Assembly: GCF_002013895.1 (NCBI RefSeq)
Contig: NZ_MAFQ01000005.1
Coordinates: 549,289 to 613,288 of the forward strand
Length of the DNA: 64,000 nucleotides
Origin: Mycobacteroides franklinii
Lineage (GTDB): Bacteria; Actinomycetota; Actinomycetes; Mycobacteriales; Mycobacteriaceae
Direction of reading: 5' to 3'
Both the position numbers and the translations under genes were made by a program. The notes beneath the pieces are model-generated. The model was given only the letters and a program-made list of their open reading frames with translations. It did no database searches and was not told the origin of the DNA. Numbering within the stretch: the stretch's first letter is position 1; every line of letters begins with the position of its first letter. This document shows positions 28,755-37,025 of this stretch, in pieces.

Positions 28755-30317
28755 TTACACCAGGTCCCTGACGGGCTTAGGGCGTCCGGATTCGAGCGTC
28801 TGGGCGGGCACCTTCCTTGCTCGCGGGTGCAAGGTGTTCTCGGTGAAGAACCTTGGGGCCGTTACCCGTTGGATGAGCATCAGCACCGCACCTAGCACGA
28901 GAATGCCGAAGCCGAGGAAGAAGACCAGGCCAATGCCGCAGATTGACGAACCGCTGCCATTCGCGGGGTCCATCGATTCGCGTACCGAGATCACGAAAAT
29001 GCCGATGAGCATCACACCGCCGAGTAGCGGGCAGAGGAACCGGAACACCACGTTGCGGAGGCTGACGAAGAGCGAGCGCCGGAACTCCCAGATGCAGGCA
29101 AACGCCGTGATGCCGTAGTACCAACAGATCATGATGCCGAGCGCGGCGATGGTGTCGGTAAGAGTGTGCTCGGACAACACCGTCACCACGGTGTAGAACA
29201 CCGCCGTCACCGTGCTGGACATGATGGTGGAAAAGCGGGGTACCAGGTATCGGGGGCTGATCTCCGCGAACTTCCGGGGGACGGCGCCGTAGACGCCCAT
29301 CGCGAGCATCACCCGGGCAAGGGGCAGGAAGGTGGTCTGCAAGCCCGCAACCGAAGAGGCCAGCACCGCCAGGGAAAGGAACGGACCGAAGAAAGCCCCC
29401 AACACCGGGTTGGCAAGGGTGCCAAAGATGTTCTCTTCGTTCGCCGGGTTGCCCAGGCCAAGACCCGTCGTGCCCACTCCGGCGTACATGGTCAGTGCCA
29501 CCGCAACCAACAAGTACGTCAGCAGGATCGAGATCACGGACAGCAGGCCCGCACGCCCGGGCACCCGGTCCGGGTCCTTGCTCTCCTCACCAAGGGTCAG
29601 GCAGGTATCCCACCCCCAGAACGCGAACACCGAACCGGTCACACCGACCACGAAGGCGCCGATGCTCAACCCGGTGAATGGATTGAGCCAATCGATATCG
29701 AAGGAGAGGTGGCCAGGCGCCGCACCGGTCCCGACCTTCCACAGAGCGGCCCCCGCGAAGCCGAACAGCATCAGCATCTGAAAGCCCACGAGCGCGTACT
29801 GGACGCGCTCACCGGTGGTGATACCCCGGCACGCAATGTATGTCGCTACCAACATGATTGCCAACGTCGTGGCGACGTTCACGAGTTTGTTCGAGGGCAG
29901 GTCCGCGATCGTAGGCTGGTGTGAGATCTGCGCGATGAACAAGTAGAAGAACTGCACCGCCACCGCCGCCAAATTCGACAGCACGATGATGCAGGCGACC
30001 ACCTGTCCCCAGCCGGTCATCCACCCGACGTAGGGCCCGAACGCGCGGCTGGACCACGTGAACGATGCCCCGGCATCGGGGTTCTTCGAGTTGAGTTCGC
30101 GGTAGGCGTATGCGGTGAGGAACATCGGCACAAAACCGGCGATCAGGATGGCCGGCATCTTCAATCCCACCGCGGCCACGAGCAGCCCAACGCTCGCCGT
30201 CAGGGTGTAGCCGGGGGCGACAGACGATATCCCCAGCACCGCACCCGAGAATGTGCCGATCTGCCCGCCTGCCAGGCCTTTGCCGCCGACACGCGAGGCG
30301 TCGCTACTCTGGCTCAC
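28755..30317 (-). CDS. APC-family amino acid/amine permease
   Basis: 520 residues with about 12 membrane helices. The first helix, GAVLGISSVAPGYTLTASVGLL, carries the substrate-contact glycine region of APC transporters. The soluble tail (about 40 residues) is charged. The start overlaps the aldehyde dehydrogenase stop by 4 nt (ATGA), so it belongs to the amine oxidase operon. It probably imports the amine or amino acid that the operon breaks down; putrescine or a related amine is an inference from context. Confidence 0.88.
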   Translation of the reverse strand: MSQSSDASRVGGKGLAGGQIGTFSGAVLGISSVAPGYTLTASVGLLVAAVGLKMPAILIAGFVPMFLTAYAYRELNSKNPDAGASFTWSSRAFGPYVGWMTGWGQVVACIIVLSNLAAVAVQFFYLFIAQISHQPTIADLPSNKLVNVATTLAIMLVATYIACRGITTGERVQYALVGFQMLMLFGFAGAALWKVGTGAAPGHLSFDIDWLNPFTGLSIGAFVVGVTGSVFAFWGWDTCLTLGEESKDPDRVPGRAGLLSVISILLTYLLVAVALTMYAGVGTTGLGLGNPANEENIFGTLANPVLGAFFGPFLSLAVLASSVAGLQTTFLPLARVMLAMGVYGAVPRKFAEISPRYLVPRFSTIMSSTVTAVFYTVVTVLSEHTLTDTIAALGIMICWYYGITAFACIWEFRRSLFVSLRNVVFRFLCPLLGGVMLIGIFVISVRESMDPANGSGSSICGIGLVFFLGFGILVLGAVLMLIQRVTAPRFFTENTLHPRARKVPAQTLESGRPKPVRDLV

Positions 30318-31657
30318 AGGGTGCGGATGAGCTTCTTGTTGACGAATTCCTCCATGCCGAACCGGCCCAGCTCGCGGCCGAAGCCGGAGCGCTTGATGCC
30401 GCCGAAGGGCAGCTCGGCACCGTCGGCACCCACTCCGTTCACGAACACCATTCCGGCCTCGATACGGTTCGCCACCCGCTGCGCCTGTTCGGGGTCCGTG
30501 GTGAAGACATAGGAGCCGAGACCAAAAGGGGTGTCGTTGGCGATGGCGACGGCCTCATCCTCGTTGCTCGCGCGGTATATCGACGCGACCGGGCCGAACA
30601 GCTCCTGGTGGTAGGCCGGGTTATCGGCGGTGAGGCCGGTGATGACCGCCGGCGGATGGAAGGCGCCGCGGCGCTCGCCGGCAGCGGTGACGGTGGCCCC
30701 GCCGGCCTTGGCGGCAGCGACTTGCGACTCCAAAGTCGCTGCGGCGCGCGCCGAGCTGAGCGGAGCGATCCCGTCGGCAGCGGCGAGCAGTGTGGCGGTG
30801 AACTTCTCCACGAACGCGTCGTACAGTCCGTCCACGACGATGAATCGTTTGGCGGCGTTGCAGGCCTGCCCGGTGTTGTCCAACCTGGCCGCGGCTGCGG
30901 CCGCGACGGTGGCGTCCAGGTCGTCGGATGAGAGCACCAAGAATGGATCCGAGCCGCCCAGTTCCAGTACGCACTTCTTCAGGTTCCGGCCGGCGATCTC
31001 GGCGACCGCGGCACCGGCACGCTCAGAGCCCGTGAAGGAAACCCCGGCGACACGGGGGTCTGCGATCAGGTTGGCGACCTGCTCGTTGGTGGCGCGAATG
31101 TTCAGGTACGTGCCGGACGGTAAGCCTGCCTCGGCGAACAACAGCGCCAGTGCCTCTGCGGACTCCGGACACTGGGGGGCATGCTTGAGCAGAATGGTGT
31201 TGCCCACCAATAGGTTCGGAGCGGCGAACCGGGCCACCTGGTAGTAGGGGAAGTTCCACGGCATGATGCCCAGCAGCACCCCGATCGGGAGACGCTTGAT
31301 CACCGCTGTGCCCTGGCCCGCGAGGAGCTCGATGCTCTCGTCGGCAATGAACTTCTCCGCGTTGTCGGCGTAGTACTCGTAGATCGCGGCGCAGAAGTCG
31401 ATCTCGCCCAGTGCCTCGTCGCGGGGCTTGCCCATCTCCCGCACGATGATGTCGGCGAGCATTTCCCGTTTCTCGGTGTGCAGCTCGGCCACGCGGCGCA
31501 TCCGGGCAGCCCGGTCGGCGACGGTGGTGTGCGCGGACCAGGTGCGACTACTTGCGGCCGCGGCAGTCAGGGCCGCGTCCAGCTCGGCGTCGGTCGCGGT
31601 GGGGTAGATGGCTGCGACCTCGCCGGTGGCGGGATCGGTCACGGCGTATTCAGTCAT
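30314..31657 (-). CDS. NAD(P)-dependent aldehyde dehydrogenase
   Basis: 447 residues from ATG 31657, supported by AAGGAG about 8 nt upstream; the frame is open well beyond but that stretch is antisense to other sequence. Catalytic Glu is in CVLELGGSDPFLV and the nucleophilic Cys in NTGQACNAAKRFIV; IMPWNFPYYQVARFA and GSERAGAAV bind cofactor. It is of the succinate-semialdehyde/aminobutyraldehyde group. Placed between an amine oxidase and a permease, it should oxidise the aldehyde released by the oxidase to a carboxylate (for putrescine, 4-aminobutyraldehyde to GABA; inference). Confidence 0.88.
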   Translation of the reverse strand: MTEYAVTDPATGEVAAIYPTATDAELDAALTAAAASSRTWSAHTTVADRAARMRRVAELHTEKREMLADIIVREMGKPRDEALGEIDFCAAIYEYYADNAEKFIADESIELLAGQGTAVIKRLPIGVLLGIMPWNFPYYQVARFAAPNLLVGNTILLKHAPQCPESAEALALLFAEAGLPSGTYLNIRATNEQVANLIADPRVAGVSFTGSERAGAAVAEIAGRNLKKCVLELGGSDPFLVLSSDDLDATVAAAAAARLDNTGQACNAAKRFIVVDGLYDAFVEKFTATLLAAADGIAPLSSARAAATLESQVAAAKAGGATVTAAGERRGAFHPPAVITGLTADNPAYHQELFGPVASIYRASNEDEAVAIANDTPFGLGSYVFTTDPEQAQRVANRIEAGMVFVNGVGADGAELPFGGIKRSGFGRELGRFGMEEFVNKKLIRTL

Positions 31658-31727
31658 GGGATTCTCCTTGCCGGGATGGGATTTTCGGGTATTTCTCGAG
31701 CCTTGCACACACTCGCGCGCTTTGGGT

Positions 31728-33152
31728 CTAGCTGTTCGAGGGAGCGAGCAGCGCAGCATCGATCCGGCCCGCGGTATCGGTGCCGATCCGCACGCCACCG
31801 TCGACGTGCATGTAGCCGACGCCCTGGATGTCGGAGCTTGCGAAGAAGATGGGGCCGACCGGCCGGTTCTGTAGGTGCCCCCAGCGGCTGAGGCCACCGA
31901 GGCTCCAGCTGGCCCCGTATGCGCCGCGGGTGAATTCCTCTGTGCCCCAATCGGAGAGGTAGACGGCGAGCGGCCGTTCGGCCTCTTTCCCGAAGTATGC
32001 GGCGAACGACTCCAGAATGACGGCCTGGCGCTCGTCGTCGGGCAGTGCCCAGGTCTCTTCGGCCTTCGCACCTGCCACGAAGCCGACCAGGGTGCCGTGC
32101 GGGTGATCGGCGACGGTGTTGTCGTAGACCTCGCAGATGCGTTCATGGGAAGCGAAACCGGTGCCGGAGAGCCCGTTTTCGCGCCAGAAGGGCGTCTCGT
32201 AGACGGCTTGGGCCTTGATCACCAGCCCCATGGACTGGTGCTGGTGGCTGACCTGCTGGATGCGAGGTAGCGGCGGCTGGTAGTTGATGGTGTTGTAGAG
32301 GTTCGGCGGTATTGCCAGCACCGCGAACCGCGCCCGCACGGTCATCCGGTCGCTGACCGCAGTGACGGCGGACGGCATCCCTTCACCGGAGTCGGACCAG
32401 CTCACCTGCCGAACCGGGGCCGACAGGTGCACCACGTCGGGGCCGAGTTCGTCGGCGATCTGCTCGGATACCGATTGCATGCCGCCGACCACGCGCTCGT
32501 CGAGCAGGATGCCCTCGTCGATGAGGTGCTCGAATTTCCCCGCGGAGGAGACCATCAGCATGGCCTGCAACACAGAGAATGAGTGGGACTGCTTCGTGAA
32601 CATGCCGGCCGCGATGTAGTGCCCGACGATTCGACGGGCCTCTTCATCGTCGCTGTTCGATGCCAGCCAGGTTGCAAATGAGATGCTGTCGAGCTCGGCG
32701 GCGTGCGGATGCTCCCACGGGGCCGCGGGGTCGATCTCGGCTGCCAGCGCGTCCAGCGTGTGGACCAGCTGATTCACCTGCTGCAGGGTCGCGTCGGGGA
32801 CGGGGAAATCGCCTGTGAACTCACGTCGTTCACCGTCTTGGCCGATGTAGACCGAGTTGCCCCTGCGGTACCGGGAGAACGTCGATTTGCCGAGCTCCGC
32901 GAGCAGGTCTTTGAGCGCATCCTGGTCTGACGAGATCCACTGGCCGCCGATCTCGAAGAACTCGCCGTCGATGGTCCGCGACCACGTACGCCCGCCAACC
33001 CGGTCCCGTGCTTCGAGGACTGCCGCGGTGTGTCCGGCCTGAACGAGCCGGCGGGCGGCCATCAGGCCGGAGATTCCGGCACCAATGACCACCACGTCGC
33101 GCTCGATGGCCGGTCCGCTGCGGGCGGTGGTGGGTACGACAAATTCGGTCAC
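31728..33152 (-). CDS. Flavin monoamine/putrescine oxidase-type enzyme
   Basis: 474 residues. The N-terminal FAD-binding motif is VVVIGAGISGLMAARRL with the acidic end of strand 2 in VLEARDRVGGRTWS. EIGGQWISSDQ follows, and the C-terminal FAD motif lies in MHVDGGVRIGTDTAGRIDAA. The family deaminates primary amines with O2, giving aldehyde, ammonia and hydrogen peroxide. It is the first gene of the operon oxidase-dehydrogenase-permease and is divergent from a TetR gene. Putrescine is the favoured substrate from context, but tyramine or similar amines are possible. Confidence 0.86.
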   Translation of the reverse strand: MTEFVVPTTARSGPAIERDVVVIGAGISGLMAARRLVQAGHTAAVLEARDRVGGRTWSRTIDGEFFEIGGQWISSDQDALKDLLAELGKSTFSRYRRGNSVYIGQDGERREFTGDFPVPDATLQQVNQLVHTLDALAAEIDPAAPWEHPHAAELDSISFATWLASNSDDEEARRIVGHYIAAGMFTKQSHSFSVLQAMLMVSSAGKFEHLIDEGILLDERVVGGMQSVSEQIADELGPDVVHLSAPVRQVSWSDSGEGMPSAVTAVSDRMTVRARFAVLAIPPNLYNTINYQPPLPRIQQVSHQHQSMGLVIKAQAVYETPFWRENGLSGTGFASHERICEVYDNTVADHPHGTLVGFVAGAKAEETWALPDDERQAVILESFAAYFGKEAERPLAVYLSDWGTEEFTRGAYGASWSLGGLSRWGHLQNRPVGPIFFASSDIQGVGYMHVDGGVRIGTDTAGRIDAALLAPSNS

Positions 33153-33297
33153 GGAACGTCCTCTCGAATTGACGCCGGAACGGGCAGGACTACACCGTGG
33201 TGTACGTAATCCCCGATGGTGGCGTGAGTCACAATGCTAGGAACTTTGCCGCACCGATCGACTAGCCGAAGAGAAAGATTTTTATTTTCTGAAGCTG

Positions 33298-33309
33298 TTA
33301 CCTCGGTAA
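33298..33309. promoter_or_regulatory. Small palindrome in the amine oxidase/TetR divergent region
   Basis: TTACC-TC-GGTAA is a perfect 5-bp inverted repeat. It lies 74 bp before the TetR start and about 150 bp before the amine oxidase start, within an AT-rich stretch. It is short, so it may be chance. Confidence 0.35.
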
Positions 33310-33382
33310 ATTGGCTGTCGCCAGCGGGCAGATAGTTAATTTTGTGTATAGGCATGGGCCACTGACGAACGGATGAATCACG

Positions 33383-34093
33383 ATGCAGAGGGACCGCGAC
33401 ACCGCGAGCCGCGGGCGGGGCCGGCCTTCTGTCGGGGTGCTCAGCCGTGACCGGATTGTCGACGCGGCACTCGCCGAGCTGCGCGCCTCCGGGTTGCGCA
33501 AACTGACTATGCGGGCTGTCGCGGCCCGGCTGGAAGTGACTATCGCCGCGCTGTACAACCACGTCCCGTCACGGGCCGGATTGCTTGCGGCAGTGCAAGA
33601 GCGATTTACCGCAGGTCTGGATGTCTCCGGCTTCGGTACGGTCCCGCTGCGTGAGGCGTTGTCTCGGTGGGCGTGGAGTTACCTCGATCAGCTGCGCCGG
33701 CGGCCGGAACTGTTGCCGCTGATCGTGGAGGTTCCACTGGCGCAGGCGCCGCTCACATCCGTGATGTACCAACGGGTTACCGCGGGCTTCGCCGCCGCGG
33801 GCTGGCCGGAGGAGAGCATCATCGCCTCGATGAGCATCCTCGAGACCTTCATCTTCGGGGCCGCGGTGGACTCCCCAGGCCCGAGCGACGTGTACGCGCC
33901 GTATGACCCGGCCAACGCGCCGCAGATGGGCCGAGTCTATGAGGCATTCGCCAGTTCCGTGCGTGAGCGACAAACGCGCGCGCACGACCTCATCTTCACC
34001 ATGGGGCTGGACGCGGCCCTCATTGGACTGCACCATATTTGGGGGACCGGACGCGGCTGGGCCGGGATGCGGTTGCCGGCGCAGCGCCAGTGA
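33383..34093 (+). CDS. TetR-family regulator of the amine operon
   Basis: 236 residues. HTH: SRDRIVDAALAELRASGLRKLTM, then AVAARLEVTIAALYNHVPSRAGL. The C-terminal domain resembles that of TetR-class regulators with a large ligand pocket (LLPLIVEVPLAQAPL, then ETFIFGAAVDSPG). It is divergent from the amine oxidase operon and most likely its repressor, responding to the amine or aldehyde (inference). An AT-rich intergenic region of 230 bp with a small palindrome separates them. Confidence 0.84.
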   Translation: MQRDRDTASRGRGRPSVGVLSRDRIVDAALAELRASGLRKLTMRAVAARLEVTIAALYNHVPSRAGLLAAVQERFTAGLDVSGFGTVPLREALSRWAWSYLDQLRRRPELLPLIVEVPLAQAPLTSVMYQRVTAGFAAAGWPEESIIASMSILETFIFGAAVDSPGPSDVYAPYDPANAPQMGRVYEAFASSVRERQTRAHDLIFTMGLDAALIGLHHIWGTGRGWAGMRLPAQRQ

Positions 34094-34272
34094 GCGCTTG
34101 GCACTGCGGGTTACGAACCAGATTTGTTCCGCATCACGTCCGTGGCTCATTGCTTGGCGGGATCTGACGGCGGCGGATCTGACTTGCGAATTGCCGACCT
34201 ATGAACGTATTCACGCGACCCGCGCAGGCGTCTTGACGCACGCCACACGGGTATGACTAGTTCTGTGCCCGC

Positions 34273-34536
34273 TCAGACCGGTGTACCACGATTGGTGCCT
34301 GGTTTCTGGATCAACAGATCGTCGTATTCGTGCTTTCGACACGCTTCGACGAACGAGATCGCGGCGGACGTGTTGGCCAAGAACAGCTTGTACTGTTCGG
34401 TGTCAATTGCGTAGTGCTCTTCGTAGTCAACAAATCCGTTGCTCACCGGTATGGACACGTAGTACCACCCCGAATCGGTCTCTGTGCCAATCGAGTACCG
34501 ATCCTCATTAGAGAAGCAGACATCCTCAAATCTCAT
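34273..34536 (-). CDS. Small conserved hypothetical protein
   Basis: 87 residues from ATG 34536. The sequence core (YYVSIPVSNGFVDYEEHY, EQYKLFLANTSAA, LLIQKPGTNRGTPV) looks like a compact, conserved single-domain protein I have seen in many bacteria without function. It is acidic and has no signal or membrane segment. Its start overlaps the preceding 81-codon gene by 11 nt, making it the third gene of an operon led by a TetR gene. Base composition is lower in GC than the flanking core genes. Confidence 0.65.
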   Translation of the reverse strand: MRFEDVCFSNEDRYSIGTETDSGWYYVSIPVSNGFVDYEEHYAIDTEQYKLFLANTSAAISFVEACRKHEYDDLLIQKPGTNRGTPV

Positions 34537-34771
34537 CGATGCCGAATCTACAGCGTGCCAGATCCTCAGCTTTGGTGATTGACTCTGAGACCTCGCCGAC
34601 GGGCTCATAGAGCGAGGCCAGCAGGATCCGTGCTTGTGTCACTGACGCATCCTCAACCACCGGCGCGTCCTCGCATCTGGTTGCCCGCCGTGCGCAGCAA
34701 TCTGTCAGGTATGCGCTCAGCGACGCAGAGCCGCTGGTCTCTGCTGCGCTTTGCCTGAGGCTAGGATTCAC
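34526..34771 (-). CDS. Small hypothetical protein in TetR operon
   Basis: 81 residues from GTG 34771. The GTG overlaps the TetR stop in a GTGA tetramer, and the gene's end overlaps the next start by 11 nt; these couplings are the main reason to accept it. The second half (VEDASVTQARILLASLYEPVGEVSESITKAEDLARC) looks helical. No family recognised. Confidence 0.5.
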   Translation of the reverse strand: MNPSLRQSAAETSGSASLSAYLTDCCARRATRCEDAPVVEDASVTQARILLASLYEPVGEVSESITKAEDLARCRFGIDEI

Positions 34772-35409
34772 AGCGCTTCATCGATGTAGCGGCCGCACTG
34801 CTGGGCCAGTTCCTCACGCGTAAGCGATAACTGACCATCAAGCCACACCCGTATCAGGCCAGTCACGCCTGCAACTAGGCCCTCAGCTTGTACGGCCAAG
34901 AGCCTGGTGTCGTGGTGGCTCGTGTTCTCTTCCAGTATCTGACGCAGCATGAAGGCCACATCACCGGTCAGCTGTCCACGCAGCGACGCTAACCGCGAGC
35001 CACCGATCGCCGGATCGAGCAAAAAACGCGCCTTACAAGGGTCTACAGTCAGTGCATCTACTACGCCGATGACGATGGCCTTGACGTGGGAATACGGTTC
35101 GCCTGACGATATTTCGATCGCGACAACAGCCGCCTTGCTGCATTCTTCGACAATCCAATCGAAGATCTCTACGAGAAAGCTCTCTACCCCTTCGAAACAC
35201 TGGTAGAAGTATCGGGCGCTGCACCCTGCGGTAGCGGTGATCGAGGCAACCGTTGCCCTACCGCCCGAACTGGCCATCGCCTCGAGCCCAACTTCCAGGA
35301 AACGCTGTCGACGCTTAGAGCGCCACTGTTCAGCCGACAGTCCCCGGTACGGGCGAGTGAAGTAGCCAGCCACCAGCGGTCCTCCAAAATCATCCCTGAG
35401 AAGAACCAC
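34768..35409 (-). CDS. TetR-family regulator (island)
   Basis: 213 residues. HTH: RRQRFLEVGLEAMASSGGRATVASI followed by ATAGCSARYFYQCFEGVES. The effector domain is helical. It leads an operon with two small genes through stop/start overlaps. It is not adjacent to any enzyme gene, so its target may be the operon itself. GC content is lower than the core. Confidence 0.82.
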   Translation of the reverse strand: MVLLRDDFGGPLVAGYFTRPYRGLSAEQWRSKRRQRFLEVGLEAMASSGGRATVASITATAGCSARYFYQCFEGVESFLVEIFDWIVEECSKAAVVAIEISSGEPYSHVKAIVIGVVDALTVDPCKARFLLDPAIGGSRLASLRGQLTGDVAFMLRQILEENTSHHDTRLLAVQAEGLVAGVTGLIRVWLDGQLSLTREELAQQCGRYIDEAL

Positions 35410-36105
35410 GAATCAGCTCAATTCGTGCGCACACGCGCGTTGCTGAATGAGATTGAAAGCGACAGGCCCCAACCAATGCGATGGCCATAAGTCACTAAAA
35501 CAGACGACCTAAGCCCCTACCTCAAGAAAGACCAGCAAGCAGCCGGCAACATAGATCGCGCTCAGCTCCAGCTCCCTAGCCGAATCAGCTCTCGCGCAAG
35601 GCCCTTGGCGATCGTCAGCACTCACCGAACGAGCACCGGTAGGCGATCAACGGTCCTCAGTCCTGGCCTTGTGGTCATTGCATGGCTGGCACGCAGCACG
35701 CAGGTTCTTCGGATCGAACGCGAGATTTAAGCAGCCCGCGAGGCGCACTTCTTTCTGTGAGTAAGGAACTGGGCCTACGAGTCCATGATGTCTCGCTGGA
35801 AATCGCTGGTGTGCATATGTTTACGCAGAAAACTGATCTGCACGAGGCATTGAATCTGGCGAATCGCGCGGTGCTGCTCGGACCTCAGGCCGAAATCAGC
35901 TTCCGGCGGACCGTCATGCGTGGCGGAATTCCCAACCCCGCGCGAATCTTCTTCGCTCAGAATCCTGTCCAGGAGGCTATTGCTGATACCGCCAGATGGC
36001 GCCAAGGCCGACCACGACGACGAAATGGCCGCTCTCGGCGCCCTGGCCGCTACGCCGAAGTACCGCGGCGACAACGTGATCCCGCTGCACGGCTAATCAG
36101 AGCGC
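35410..36105. other. Degenerate region of the island, no intact gene
   Basis: About 700 bp of relatively AT-rich, stop-filled sequence between the TetR operon and the nucleotidyltransferase gene. It holds an HNH endonuclease remnant on the minus strand (35647-35820). On the plus strand at about 35983-36096 an open tail ends in MAALGALAATPKYRGDNVIP-LHG then TAA, which looks like the C-terminus of a once real gene that I cannot identify. The 196-codon open frame at 35682-36272 switches character midway and is not credible as a gene. Confidence 0.5.
35647..35820 (-). pseudogene. HNH endonuclease C-terminal remnant
   Basis: The minus strand reads ...LAFDPKNLRAACQP-CNDHKARTEDR-stop, ending at 35647. 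This matches the last third of an HNH endonuclease (NLRxxCxxCNxxK zinc/HNH end). About 58 codons upstream the frame hits a stop at 35821-35823, and the essential first His region is missing. It is therefore a truncated relic, typical of decayed phage or mobile DNA. Confidence 0.6.
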
Positions 36106-36390
36106 TCACATCGGCCTTAATTCGCGAATTTTTACTGCCTTCGAACGGACGAGAAAGCCGGAGCCTGCCAGCTCACCGGAAGTCATGGCGGTCACGTCGA
36201 TTGGGAGTGCGCCGGACTGGCGATCGGCGTGGTCTAGAAATCGGCGAAGCCCTTCTCGGTCTTGGTAAATAACAAGAATGTCGAGGTCTGCAGGATCTTC
36301 TCGCGTCAACGCAGAGCCGAACACGTACACCTCAACCCCTTGGTGCTGATCGAGGATCGAAATAATCCGTGAAAGAGGTTCCAGAATCAT
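36106..36390 (-). CDS. Minimal nucleotidyltransferase (MNT) domain protein
   Basis: 94 residues from ATG 36390, which overlaps the previous stop as ATGA. The nucleotidyltransferase signature is VYVFGSALTREDPADLDIL: Gly25-Ser26 followed by Asp35 and Asp37, the metal-binding pair. The later third acidic position is probably in LPIDVTAM. Small proteins of this kind act as MNT antitoxins in MNT-HEPN pairs, where they AMPylate the toxin, or as stand-alone transferases. No HEPN gene is next to it; instead it ends a tight HNH/212-aa/MNT cassette. Its role there is unknown, and AMPylation of a partner is a guess. Confidence 0.78.
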   Translation of the reverse strand: MILEPLSRIISILDQHQGVEVYVFGSALTREDPADLDILVIYQDREGLRRFLDHADRQSGALPIDVTAMTSGELAGSGFLVRSKAVKIRELRPM

Positions 36391-37025
36391 CGGTACAGTG
36401 CGGCCAGAGTCTCGCGCCACTTCAACATCTGTATCCCCGCGTCGGCCGCGACTTCAATCGCTTCGGCGGTGGGATCACTATTAGGGTTCGTCGCCGCAAA
36501 CAGGTCGAAATCACCGTAGCGGTCGATCGCGTCGCGGACAGTTTCGGCGGTGGGTTGGTACATCGATCCGACGAAGACGACACGGTCAGGCAGGCCCTGG
36601 CGGACAACGGCGATCCGATGATCGTCAAGTAGGGTCAGCGAAGTAACTCGCCCGTGTTGACGCAGGCCGCGCATGACGAACGTGAGTTCGCGCTCTTGGT
36701 AGTCACCCAAACGGTCGAAGTCGCGGAGCGCGCGAATCGCATCACCAAGGCCGCCCCATCCGACATTTTTGAGCTCCAACAGTTCGAGCGCGTCACCCAT
36801 GAAACGTCCCGTTTTCGGCTTGTTGAGCACGAAGTCGACACTCTGAACCCCCTCGACAAGTGGGAGCACATCGGCGGCCGTGACATCGCGCACTGAGAGC
36901 ACTCCGACAGACGCCGTCGGACGCGAATCCCGAACAATGCTCAATCGGTTGCCGTCCACCTCGATCGAGGTGACGAAGTCGCGCTTGTTCAACTGTTCGG
37001 AGATCCATTGTGCTGAACTATTCAA
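36387..37025 (-). CDS. Hypothetical protein with internal duplication (cassette middle gene)
   Basis: 212 residues, no known domain recognised, no signal or membrane segment. The two halves align: residues about 8-98 and 113-210. Shared positions include VTSIEVDGNRLSIVR against VTSLTLLDDHRIAVVR, TAADV against TAETV, VDFVLNKP against FDLFAATNP, and an Ala-(Leu/Ile)-Glu helix followed by Gly/Trp and a final AL. It is therefore a tandem repeat of one ~95-residue alpha/beta unit. It overlaps the HNH gene by 8 nt and the nucleotidyltransferase gene by 4 nt, so the three are cotranslated. The Asp/Lys pattern leaves a nuclease-like fold possible, but nothing proves it. Confidence 0.75.
   Translation of the reverse strand: MNSSAQWISEQLNKRDFVTSIEVDGNRLSIVRDSRPTASVGVLSVRDVTAADVLPLVEGVQSVDFVLNKPKTGRFMGDALELLELKNVGWGGLGDAIRALRDFDRLGDYQERELTFVMRGLRQHGRVTSLTLLDDHRIAVVRQGLPDRVVFVGSMYQPTAETVRDAIDRYGDFDLFAATNPNSDPTAEAIEVAADAGIQMLKWRETLAALYR

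Noticed and set aside
35682..36272. 196-codon plus-strand open frame in the island
   Set aside because: Overlaps the HNH relic, turns Arg-rich midway, and runs antisense into the nucleotidyltransferase gene; no start signal.
36106..36390. MNT-HEPN toxin-antitoxin pair
   Set aside because: The nucleotidyltransferase is clear, but neither neighbour shows an RxxxxH HEPN motif in the expected setting; the partners are an HNH nuclease and a duplicated unknown.
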